DNA of 64,000 nt, taken from assembly GCF_013366375.1 (NCBI RefSeq), contig NZ_JABWMJ010000008.1, positions 186,001-250,000 of the forward strand, written 5' to 3'. Made by a program: the position numbers and the translations under genes. Source of the stretch: Rhizobacter koreensis. Its GTDB lineage: Bacteria; Pseudomonadota; Gammaproteobacteria; Burkholderiales; Burkholderiaceae_C. A model generated the notes under the pieces. The model worked only from the letters and a program-made list of their open reading frames with translations, made no database searches and had not been told where the DNA came from. This document shows positions 48,471 to 55,079 of the stretch, in pieces; positions within the stretch are counted from its first letter, which is position 1; every line of letters begins with the position of its first letter.

Positions 48471-49520
48471 ATGAACCTGATCGTGAGGGCGGTGGATGTC
48501 GGTTCCGGCAACACCAAGTTCGTCACCGGCACGGCAGACAGCGAGATCCGCTGCGCAAGCTTCCCGTCGCTGGCCTACCCGTCCAGCAACGGACAACCGC
48601 TGTGGCCCGGCGGCGATGGGGCCAAGACGATGTTCATCCCGGTCGGGTCGCTCTTCTATGAAGTCGGTCCCGAGGTCAGGCTCGCGGCCGATACCTTCCG
48701 GGCGACGCAGTTGCACGATGACTACATCGAGTCGCCGGAGTACATGGCGCTGCTGCGCGGTGCGCTGCGCTCGATGCGGCAGAGCCAGATCGACCTGCTG
48801 GTCGTCGGGCTCCCGGTGGCGCTGTTCGCGGTGAAGAAGGCGGCCCTGGAGCGGGTCATGACGGGCGAGCACGACCTCGGCGGAGGCAAGAAGGTCAGTG
48901 TGGTGCGTACGCTGGCCGTTGCACAGCCGCAGGGCGCGCTGGCCTTCTACGCGCACGCCCACGGCAAGCTGGCCGAGATCGCCAAGGAGCGCAGCCTGAT
49001 CATCGATCCGGGTGCGAGAACCTTCGACTGGCTCGTCGCCCAGGGCATGCGACTGGTCCAGAAGCAGAGCCACTCCGTGAATCGGGGGGTCGCCGATGTG
49101 CTGAAGCTGCTCGCCGCCGAGATCACCAAGGACATCGGCACGCCCTTCCGGGATCTGGACGCCATCGACATGGCGCTGCGGACCGGGAAGGCCCCGGTGA
49201 TCTTCCAGAAGCCCTACGACCTCAGGCGGCTGCTGCCGCTGGCCGAGAGCGTGACGGAGCAGGCCGTGTCGAGCATGAAGGAGTGGATCGAGTCGCCGCA
49301 CAGCCTGCAGAACATCATCCTCGTGGGTGGGGGCGCATTTCTGTTCCGGAAGGCGGTGAAGTCGGCGTTTCCGCGCCACCGGATCCTCGAGATCAAGGAG
49401 CCTGTGTTCGCCAACGTGAGAGGGTTCCAGTTGGCTGGGATGACCTATGCGCGAACCGTGCTGGCGGCCGAGCGCGACAGGTCGACCGCGGCCGAGCGCG
49501 CTGCAGGAGATGCCGCATGA
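48471..49520 (+). CDS. ParM/StbA-like actin-fold plasmid segregation ATPase
   Basis: 349 residues. Actin-fold motifs are present: phosphate 1 VRAVDVGSGNTKFV at the N-terminus, phosphate 2 LIIDPGARTFDWLV near residue 180, and the adenosine motif NIILVGGGAFLF near residue 280. It resembles StbA/ParM proteins of plasmids and integrative elements (compare PRTRC protein D), which polymerise to push DNA copies apart. Start ATG 48471 is preceded by GGAGAACACC, the same site context as the hairpin-leader genes. Its stop overlaps the next start (ATGA), opening a six-gene coupled operon that ends with AbiEii. Confidence 0.9.
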   Translation: MNLIVRAVDVGSGNTKFVTGTADSEIRCASFPSLAYPSSNGQPLWPGGDGAKTMFIPVGSLFYEVGPEVRLAADTFRATQLHDDYIESPEYMALLRGALRSMRQSQIDLLVVGLPVALFAVKKAALERVMTGEHDLGGGKKVSVVRTLAVAQPQGALAFYAHAHGKLAEIAKERSLIIDPGARTFDWLVAQGMRLVQKQSHSVNRGVADVLKLLAAEITKDIGTPFRDLDAIDMALRTGKAPVIFQKPYDLRRLLPLAESVTEQAVSSMKEWIESPHSLQNIILVGGGAFLFRKAVKSAFPRHRILEIKEPVFANVRGFQLAGMTYARTVLAAERDRSTAAERAAGDAA

Positions 49521-49810
49521 CCGGCCCCACCAAGACCTCGGAGCCGCCGCGCATCCGGCTCGTGTTCCAGCTGGAGAGGGCGGAACTGCCTCGCCTCTAT
49601 GACGAGCTTGCACGGTTCCACAAGGGTGTAAAGCGCGTCGGCAGACTGCGCACGCTGGCCTACGAGGGCTTGCTGGTCCAGCAGGGCTTCCTGAAGCTCC
49701 CAGGGCAGGCATCCAGCGATGTGTCCGGCTCGATCGGCTTCGACGGCGACGGGGCGGAGGTCACGAACGGACTCTTCGAGCCCGCAATCGATGGCCTGGA
49801 TGGGCGATGA
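49517..49810 (+). CDS. small partner protein of the ParM-like ATPase (ParR/StbB-like position)
   Basis: 97 residues, mostly helical N-terminal half (RIRLVFQLERAELPRLYDELARFHKGVKRVGRLRTLAYEGLLVQQGF), then a flexible tail. The short strand followed by two helices could be a ribbon-helix-helix DNA-binding fold, as in ParR, but this is only pattern-level. ATGA overlaps with both neighbours show strict translational coupling. By position it should be the adaptor linking the ParM filament to the centromere-like repeats at 48.1-48.4 kb. Confidence 0.7.
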   Translation: MTGPTKTSEPPRIRLVFQLERAELPRLYDELARFHKGVKRVGRLRTLAYEGLLVQQGFLKLPGQASSDVSGSIGFDGDGAEVTNGLFEPAIDGLDGR

Positions 49811-50277
49811 GGAGCCGGGCGAGGTGTCGCCAGGGTAGGTCGGTAGGGGCCTCCGAGCTGGCGCAGATGGGACGGTGCGAACGCCTCGTGGTTCTGGAAT
49901 CCCTGCACGGCCCGCGTCGAAGCACTTCACAGGAAGAGGCGCGCCGGAGGGGCGTCGCTGCCCATGTGCGCTTCGAGCTGCAGGGTCGGCGCGCCACAGC
50001 GCCAGGCGACGGGTCGGCTCGACGACCGGGCGAGAGATGCTTCATCGCAACGATGGTCTTCGGAGACGCATGGCAGACCGATGCGCTGCGCGACTTCAGG
50101 GACACGGTCCTGAGGCCACGGCCCTGGGGGCGACGCCTGGTGGCTGCGTACTATGCCGCCGGTCCGCGCCTTTGCAGAGTGCTCCAGCGCTGCCCGCCGT
50201 TGCTGCGGATGACCAGAGGCATCCTGGGTTTCGTGGCGCATGGCTGGCGGCGATGGTCGGCGAGGCGGCGACCATGA
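49807..50277 (+). CDS. CFI-box C-terminal protein with Cas4-like N-terminal segment
   Basis: 156 residues. The C-terminal half is a CFI-box: RCFIATMVFGDAW, ALRDFRDTVLRPRPWGRRLVAAYY, a motif found at the ends of many bacterial proteins and of unknown role. The N-terminal part (ASELAQMGRCERLVVLESLHG, then RRRGVAAHVRFE) resembles the start of Cas4/RecB-type nucleases, where a Cys and a Gly-x-x-x-His precede the catalytic core. The core itself is absent here but is present in the next gene, which overlaps by ATGA. A split nuclease is inferred. Confidence 0.7.
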   Translation: MRSRARCRQGRSVGASELAQMGRCERLVVLESLHGPRRSTSQEEARRRGVAAHVRFELQGRRATAPGDGSARRPGERCFIATMVFGDAWQTDALRDFRDTVLRPRPWGRRLVAAYYAAGPRLCRVLQRCPPLLRMTRGILGFVAHGWRRWSARRRP

Positions 50278-50846
50278 GGTTCGAGCTGATGTGGCCGTGG
50301 GTGCTGCTCTTGGCTGTTGCCTTGGCGGTCACGTGGCACCTGGTCCGGCGGCACCGCGCAAGCGTCGCGGAGCGGCGGGACCGACCGGCCGGGCTGCGGG
50401 ACGCCGAACTGATCTGCGTGGAGTCGCAGTTCAGGTCGAAGAGCCGCTGGCCCATCGTGGCCAGGGTGGACAGGGCCTATCGGCTGCCGAGCGGTCTGGT
50501 CGTGCTGGTTGAACTGAAGACGCGGTCGACTGCGGCGGTGAGGGCGTCGGATGTCATCCAGCTCTCGGCGCAGCGGGTGGCCGTGGAGGATGAACTGCGT
50601 GTCCAGGTGTCTGACGAGGCGTTCGTGATCTTTCCTGGTCGGCACTCAGCGCCGCCGACCTCACGAGCGGTCCGCTTGATGTCGCGGGAGCAAATCGAAG
50701 CCGTTGCAGCGAGGCACCGTCGACTGATCGATGGACTCGATCGCCCGCAGTGGCCCGACAGCGAGCATGTTTGTCACGGCTGTGGGCAGCGAGCGGCCTG
50801 CGGCGCCGCTGGCGAGGTCCTGGCGGGTGCGATCCGGAGGCGCTAG
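50274..50846 (+). CDS. membrane-anchored Cas4/RecB-like PD-(D/E)XK nuclease
   Basis: 190 residues. A single transmembrane segment is at residues ~7-23 (WPWVLLLAVALAVTWHLV), followed by a basic stretch, so the nuclease should face the cytoplasm. The PD-(D/E)XK core is VARVDRAYRL (Asp), LVVLVELKTR (Glu-x-Lys, ~79) and DVIQLSAQRVAVE (Gln of motif IV). The end has CHGCGQRAAC, a C-x2-C-x5-C set as in the iron-sulfur cluster of Cas4; a further Cys is in ELICVES. No cas1, cas2 or CRISPR array is near. Coupled by ATGA to the CFI-box gene. Confidence 0.78.
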   Translation: MRFELMWPWVLLLAVALAVTWHLVRRHRASVAERRDRPAGLRDAELICVESQFRSKSRWPIVARVDRAYRLPSGLVVLVELKTRSTAAVRASDVIQLSAQRVAVEDELRVQVSDEAFVIFPGRHSAPPTSRAVRLMSREQIEAVAARHRRLIDGLDRPQWPDSEHVCHGCGQRAACGAAGEVLAGAIRRR

Positions 50847-50847
50847 A

Positions 50848-51375
50848 ATGTCCAAAATATTCGACAATTCGTCGGACCAAGCTGTGGACCTCTCCAACCT
50901 GGGCACCATCATCCGCGAGCGGCGCGAGGCGCTGGGACTGACGCAGTCCCGGCTTGCGCAACTGAGCGGGCTTTCGCGGCAGACACTGGTCGGCCTGGAA
51001 GCGGGCGCTCTGAGCGATCTGGGATTCAACCGGGTCGCGCACGTGCTGGCCGTGCTGGGGCTGGACCTCGATCCGCCCAGCCAGGCAGCGCGCGCTCGGA
51101 AGCGGGGCCTGTGGATGGCGGCGAAGAACGCCAGCGTGAGCTACGTCCAGGAGGTGCCGCCTGACACGCTCGGCCATGCGCTGGTCAGCGGCAGCGTACC
51201 GAAGGGCTACGCGGCCCACCTGACGCACCTGCTCGACGAGGCGCCGGTGCCCCTGGTGGTAATGGCCGTGGAGGAAGCCGCCGCGAACGAGGGCGTGGCC
51301 CCCAAGGCTGTGTGGCGCAACGTCGCGAAGCTCGCCAGGTCACTGGCCGTGCACCGGCAGGGCCTTTGGGCGTGA
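50848..51375 (+). CDS. XRE-family regulator / antitoxin
   Basis: 175 residues from ATG 50848, with GGAGG 8 bases upstream. The helix-turn-helix is at residues ~15-70 (LGTIIRERREALGLTQSRLAQLSGLSRQTLVGLEAG). The C-terminal half is helical. It starts one base after the nuclease stop and is followed after 10 bases by an AbiEii-type toxin gene, the usual order of XRE/AbiEii modules. A TGTC-N10-GACA half-palindrome overlaps its own first codons (50850-50867) and could be an autoregulatory site. Confidence 0.85.
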   Translation: MSKIFDNSSDQAVDLSNLGTIIRERREALGLTQSRLAQLSGLSRQTLVGLEAGALSDLGFNRVAHVLAVLGLDLDPPSQAARARKRGLWMAAKNASVSYVQEVPPDTLGHALVSGSVPKGYAAHLTHLLDEAPVPLVVMAVEEAAANEGVAPKAVWRNVAKLARSLAVHRQGLWA

Positions 51376-51385
51376 TGAGGGTGCA

Positions 51386-52057
51386 ATGAGGTCGCTGCCG
51401 TCCGGCCCCTGGGAAGTGCTGTTCCAGCGAGCGCTGCGGCTGGTCGACGACATCCAGCGCCATGGGGGACTTGCGGATCCGTTCTGGACCTTCGGAGGCG
51501 GAACCGTCCTGATGTTCAGGTACGGACACCGCCTCAGCAAGGACATCGACATCTTCGTGCCGGACCCGCAGTACCTCGGCTACGTGACTCCCCGACTCAG
51601 CGACACCGCGGCATCCCTGACCGAGGAGTACACGGAGATGCCGGGCTCGTTCGTCAAGCTGCAGTTCGAGGAAGGCGAGATCGACTTCGTCGCCGCACCG
51701 AACCTCACCGACGCGGCGTGGGAGCGGTGGGAGATCCAGGGGCGGCCGGTGCGCGTCGAGACGGCCGGGGAGGTGATCGCCAAGAAGATGTACCACCGTG
51801 GGGACCGTGCGACGGCGCGTGATCTTTTCGACCTCGCCATGGTGGTCGAGCGGGAGCCGGATGCGCTGGCGGCAGCCGCGCCTTTCCTCGTGCGGCACCG
51901 GGACAGGTTCCTGGAGCAGATCGGGCAACCCGGGGCAGGATTCGTGGCAACTTTCGAGGCGATCGCCGCGACCGGGTATCGACCGACGCTGGAGCACTGT
52001 GCGGAAGTCGCAGCGGAGTACCTGTCGCGATTGGCTGATCCCGACGAGCGAGCGTAG
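51386..52057 (+). CDS. AbiEii/AbiGii-family nucleotidyltransferase toxin
   Basis: 223 residues. The nucleotidyltransferase signature is FGGGTVLMFRYGHRLSKDIDIF, a GG-(x)-S-x-DID pattern, followed by KLQFEEGEIDFVAAP and IAKKMYHRGDRATARDLFDLAMV, the second conserved AbiEii block. AbiEii enzymes block translation by adding nucleotides to tRNA acceptor ends; related forms give abortive phage resistance. The XRE gene just upstream is the likely antitoxin. It is the last gene of the operon that begins with the ParM-like gene. Confidence 0.88.
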   Translation: MRSLPSGPWEVLFQRALRLVDDIQRHGGLADPFWTFGGGTVLMFRYGHRLSKDIDIFVPDPQYLGYVTPRLSDTAASLTEEYTEMPGSFVKLQFEEGEIDFVAAPNLTDAAWERWEIQGRPVRVETAGEVIAKKMYHRGDRATARDLFDLAMVVEREPDALAAAAPFLVRHRDRFLEQIGQPGAGFVATFEAIAATGYRPTLEHCAEVAAEYLSRLADPDERA

Positions 52058-52437
52058 GGTCCGTAGGAGACAAGTCTGCGGTTTGGTCATCGCCCGACGC
52101 CCAGAGGTCAAAGGCGAGATGATCCCTTGAGCAACGTTGGACGTGGCGGGACGTCCTGCTACATTGGCGGCGATCCTGCTCAGTGTTCGGCCAAGTGACA
52201 AACGTGCATCTGGTCCCACCTATGAAAGTTGGAGGATTTCCGATGGAGGGTCCTTTGACGGGAGATGGAGGGTGCCAGCAGGGCCGGAGCGTTATGCGAC
52301 GCGGACTTAGGTGCGATTTCCATGTGATGATCGACAACATGTGATCGACTCCCCGATGGACGCGTGACGTCTCTCACATCGCCCCGACGCCCGTAAGAGC
52401 CCGGGGCTTTTTCTCGCCAGTTGTCCCCGTTCGTTGG
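52058..52437. other. junction between island and prophage
   Basis: These 380 bases hold no credible gene or tRNA. A short terminator-like stem with a T-run is at 52398-52413. The left attachment site of the prophage probably lies here, because the integrase promoter follows at once, but without the right end the core sequence cannot be identified. Confidence 0.5.
52398..52413 (+). terminator. short intrinsic terminator
   Basis: AGCC-CGG-GGCT followed by TTTT (52398-52412): a 4-bp GC stem with a T-run. It could end the ParM-to-AbiEii operon 340 bases upstream or be left over from the insertion site. Confidence 0.45.
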
Positions 52438-52466
52438 TTGACAGCCCCTGTGAATGGGGCCATATT
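52438..52466 (+). promoter_or_regulatory. strong sigma-70-type promoter of the prophage integrase
   Basis: TTGACA at 52438-52443, exactly 17 bases, then CATATT at 52461-52466. Transcription would begin near 52473. One GGGGCCA motif (52456-52462) overlaps the edge of the -10 element, so a repressor could act here. This promoter rules out any integrase start upstream of about 52473. Confidence 0.72.
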
Positions 52467-52475
52467 CCCGGCCAT

Positions 52476-52506
52476 GGGGCCAAGCGATGGCCCCGCAACG
52501 GGGCCA
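52476..52506 (+). promoter_or_regulatory. three-arm alternating hairpin leader of the integrase
   Basis: Arms GGGGCCA (52476-52482), TGGCCCC (52488-52494) and GGGGCCA (52500-52506) are spaced exactly 12 bases apart. The central arm can pair with either outer arm, giving two mutually exclusive 7-bp hairpins, each with a 5-base loop. The GTG start codon follows 2 bases after the third arm. It could be an RNA switch for integrase translation or a set of DNA operator sites. Confidence 0.6.
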
Positions 52507-52508
52507 CG

Positions 52509-53732
52509 GTGCGCAGCGTCAACTACAGCCTGAAACCGGCGACGATCGACAACGCGAAGCCGCGCGACAAGGCGTACCCATTGACGGACGGCGGCGGCCT
52601 CTACGTCGACGTGCTGCCCACCGGCTCGAAGGTCTGGCGATTCAAGTACCACCACGACGGCAAGCGCGAGAAGGTCACGATCGGCCCGTACCCGCAGATC
52701 GGCATCAAGGCCGCGCGGGACCGGCACGAGGAGCTCCGCACCGGCCTCGCGGAGGGCAAGAGCCCGGCGAAAGCAAAGCGGGCCGAGAAGGTCGAGAAGA
52801 AGGTCGCAGCAGCCCGCGCGGTGACGTTCCGCGAGTTCTCGAACCGTTGGGTTGAGGAGACGCTGTTCTATCGCTCAGCCGGCTACCGCGCACAGACGGT
52901 GCGCTGGCTCGACCAGTACGTGAACCCGGCCATCGGCGATCGCGCGCTGTCGAGCATCGAGCCGGCCGACGTCCTGCCGATCATCGAGAGCTTGCGCGCC
53001 ACGGCGGTGACCGCCGAGCGGGTGCGCACCATCATCCAGCAGGTCTTCAACCACGCCATCAAAGCCCTGATCGTCGGCACCAACCCGGCGACGCCCCTGC
53101 GCGGGCTGATCAAGCGGCCGCCCGTTCAGAACCACCGCTATCTGACAGAGCGGGAGCTGGCGTCGTTCTGGCGGCTGCTCGGGAAGCAGGGCGCCCATGC
53201 GACAACGATTGCGGCCACGCGGCTGCTCGTACTCACGATGGTCCGCAAGAACGAGCTGCTGCGCGCGCAGTGGCCGGAGTTCGACCTAGAGGCCGCGGTC
53301 TGGAACATCCCGGCCGCGAGGATGAAGAACCGCAAGCCGCACCGCGTGTTCCTGTCGCGCCAGGCCGTTGAGATCCTGCGCGAGCTGCAGCCGCTCACCG
53401 GTCATGCCGTGTACGTCTTTCCGAGCATCTACCGCGACACGGTGCCAATGGGCGACGTCACGCTCAACCACTTCTTCAAGCGGATGGACATCGGCGTCCC
53501 CGATTTCAGCCCGCACGGCACGCGTGGCACGGCCGCGACACTGCTGCGCGAGCACGGCTTCGGCAGAGACGTTGTCGAGCTGCTGCTCGCGCACGCCGAG
53601 GCTGATGCGACCGTCGCCGCCTACTCGCACCACGAACACGCCGCGGAGCGCCGGCGCGCGCTGCAGTTCCTGGCTGACCGCGTCGACAAGCTCGCCGCCG
53701 GCGCGGACGTTGTGCCGCTTAAGGCTGCGTGA
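52509..53732 (+). CDS. P4-type tyrosine integrase of the prophage
   Basis: 407 residues. The N-terminal DUF4102 arm-binding domain is clear (YPLTDGGGLYVDVLPTGSKV, IGPYPQIGIKAARDRHEELR), then a core-binding domain, then catalytic Arg (LTMVRKNELLRAQW, ~243), His-x-x-Arg (SPHGTRGTAATLL, ~336), LLAHAEADATVAAYSH with the nucleophile Tyr (~371). It inserts the prophage, probably near 52.1-52.4 kb. The start chosen is GTG 52509, because the open frame upstream of it lies before the predicted transcription start. P4-type integrases usually use tRNA 3' ends, but none is visible. Confidence 0.93.
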   Translation: MRSVNYSLKPATIDNAKPRDKAYPLTDGGGLYVDVLPTGSKVWRFKYHHDGKREKVTIGPYPQIGIKAARDRHEELRTGLAEGKSPAKAKRAEKVEKKVAAARAVTFREFSNRWVEETLFYRSAGYRAQTVRWLDQYVNPAIGDRALSSIEPADVLPIIESLRATAVTAERVRTIIQQVFNHAIKALIVGTNPATPLRGLIKRPPVQNHRYLTERELASFWRLLGKQGAHATTIAATRLLVLTMVRKNELLRAQWPEFDLEAAVWNIPAARMKNRKPHRVFLSRQAVEILRELQPLTGHAVYVFPSIYRDTVPMGDVTLNHFFKRMDIGVPDFSPHGTRGTAATLLREHGFGRDVVELLLAHAEADATVAAYSHHEHAAERRRALQFLADRVDKLAAGADVVPLKAA

Positions 53733-53734
53733 CC

Positions 53735-54004
53735 ATGGATTCCAAGAACCTGCCTCGTTGGTCGCTCCAGGAGCTCGCCGCGCCTGCGATGAACGAGGTG
53801 TCGCGAGACCGCTGGGGCGAGCCCGCCCCGAACAGTCTTTCGACAACTGCCTCACGGCAGTTGCCTTACAGCCGACTGGTGACGAACAGTGCCATCGCGA
53901 CGGTAGGGCAAGGCACGGCACGGGCGGCGCGTGAGGGGCCGGGGGTGGATTCCTCCGGCCCCGCCACGTCATTGTTCGCAGTGAAGGTTTCTATGGCCGC
54001 CTGA
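53735..54004 (+). CDS. small hypothetical prophage protein
   Basis: 89 residues from ATG 53735, two bases after the integrase stop (GTG 53729 would overlap it). MDSKNLPRWSLQELAAPAMNEV could be an N-terminal helix; the rest is Ser/Ala-rich without domain features. Its proximity to int would suit an excision or control protein, but no helix-turn-helix is visible. Support is weak. Confidence 0.35.
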   Translation: MDSKNLPRWSLQELAAPAMNEVSRDRWGEPAPNSLSTTASRQLPYSRLVTNSAIATVGQGTARAAREGPGVDSSGPATSLFAVKVSMAA

Positions 54005-54062
54005 CCATCTCAGGCATCGCGGTCGTTCGGGAGCGGCAACTCCCTGAGCGGCCATTGCAACC

Positions 54063-54079
54063 CACCTACCGAAGAGGTG
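54063..54079 (+). promoter_or_regulatory. RBS-sequestering hairpin, copy 1
   Basis: CACCT-ACCGAAG-AGGTG: a 5-bp stem whose 3' arm is the ribosome-binding site (GAGGTG) of the gene starting at 54084. The same 17 bases recur at 54390-54406 before the next gene. Confidence 0.6.
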
Positions 54080-54083
54080 TTCG

Positions 54084-54329
54084 ATGACCCACTCCATCCC
54101 ATCCCCGCCCGACGGCAACGTCGACGTGCTGAGCGCCGCCGGCGCGTTCCTGATCCGGTTGCCGCTCGAGCGCGCGACGGGCTACGTCCGGCGCCATCCC
54201 GGCGTTCGGATCGGCGATGCCCCGCCGCCGCGCCAGGAGAGCCGCCGGGACGCGATCGGCGGCGCGGCGACGCCTATCCACGTGGAAGGCCGTTCGAAGC
54301 CTTCTGGCGCGTTCGCGCTCGCCGCCTGA
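54084..54329 (+). CDS. small hypothetical prophage protein behind an RBS hairpin
   Basis: 81 residues, Pro/Arg-rich with no recognised domain (NVDVLSAAGAFLIRLPLERATGYVRRHPGVRIGD). The start ATG 54084 is supported by the GAGGTG site 5 bases upstream, which lies in a hairpin duplicated before the next gene. A shared leader suggests coordinated expression of the two early genes. Confidence 0.5.
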   Translation: MTHSIPSPPDGNVDVLSAAGAFLIRLPLERATGYVRRHPGVRIGDAPPPRQESRRDAIGGAATPIHVEGRSKPSGAFALAA

Positions 54330-54389
54330 TCCTGAAACAAGTCGGCCACCGCAGGGACGGCAATCCCGTGCGGCGGCCTGGCCACAAAC

Positions 54390-54406
54390 CACCTACCGAA
54401 GAGGTG
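54390..54406 (+). promoter_or_regulatory. RBS-sequestering hairpin, copy 2
   Basis: Identical 17 bases to 54063-54079. The GAGGTG arm is the ribosome-binding site for ATG 54411. Confidence 0.6.
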
Positions 54407-54410
54407 ATCC

Positions 54411-54989
54411 ATGGTTGAGTCGAATTCTGCGCCAGCAGCTGCTGGCACCCCATCCCCCGCGCACGCGATTGCTTCGTCGGCGCACCCTGAGGCCCCGCGA
54501 TCGCTCGAGCCCCGCGAATACATCGAGTGGGCTCGAATGCTCGAACAAGGCTTGCCGCCCGGCACGCGCGCCTTTCTCGTCTACCTCGACGACGACGGGC
54601 GGCGCCAGATTAAGCCGGTGCCGCGCGCGGCCTCCGTTGTCGACCTCGAGACCGAACTGATCTCGCACTTGAACGGCTTCCTGCCGAGCAATGCGCTGCT
54701 CGAACAGCTTCGGGCGTACTGCACCGACCGGCTGAAGCAGCGCGGCGTGCTGCACGACGTCGTCCTCCCAGAAGATCGGCGAATGCTGACCCTCGAGTCG
54801 CTTTGGGAGAGCGAGAGCATCACGGACCAGCTCAAAGGGCACGAGTTCGAGCTCGCAGACTACTGGCTTCGAGGCTTGGTCTTGCGGCTCGGGGAGCTCG
54901 TCCAAGTCGGGATGGACGCGCTCGATGACGAGGATGCGAACGTGGAAGAGCTGCACGTGCGCCTGTATGGCAGGAAGCCCGCGCAGTAG
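54411..54989 (+). CDS. hypothetical prophage protein (192 aa)
   Basis: 192 residues. A ~30-residue Ala/Pro/Ser-rich N-terminus leads to a well-structured acidic body (EYIEWARMLEQGLPPGTRAFLVYL, DLETELISHLNGFLPSNALLEQL, GHEFELADYWLRGLVLRLGELV). There is no membrane segment or known family. It is expressed behind the duplicated RBS hairpin. An early-phage role is inferred from position only. Confidence 0.7.
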   Translation: MVESNSAPAAAGTPSPAHAIASSAHPEAPRSLEPREYIEWARMLEQGLPPGTRAFLVYLDDDGRRQIKPVPRAASVVDLETELISHLNGFLPSNALLEQLRAYCTDRLKQRGVLHDVVLPEDRRMLTLESLWESESITDQLKGHEFELADYWLRGLVLRLGELVQVGMDALDDEDANVEELHVRLYGRKPAQ

Positions 54990-55079
54990 CATCGATTTAC
55001 CACGCCCTAGGCTGATCCCCGAACAGCCGCTTCCCTGGCGGCTCGGGCGTGGTGTCCTTACAGGGTGCGCGAGGGGCGC

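Noticed and set aside
52434..52508. Upstream extension of the prophage integrase to 52434
   Set aside because: It would place the start codon ahead of the promoter (52438-52466) and adds sequence without family match.
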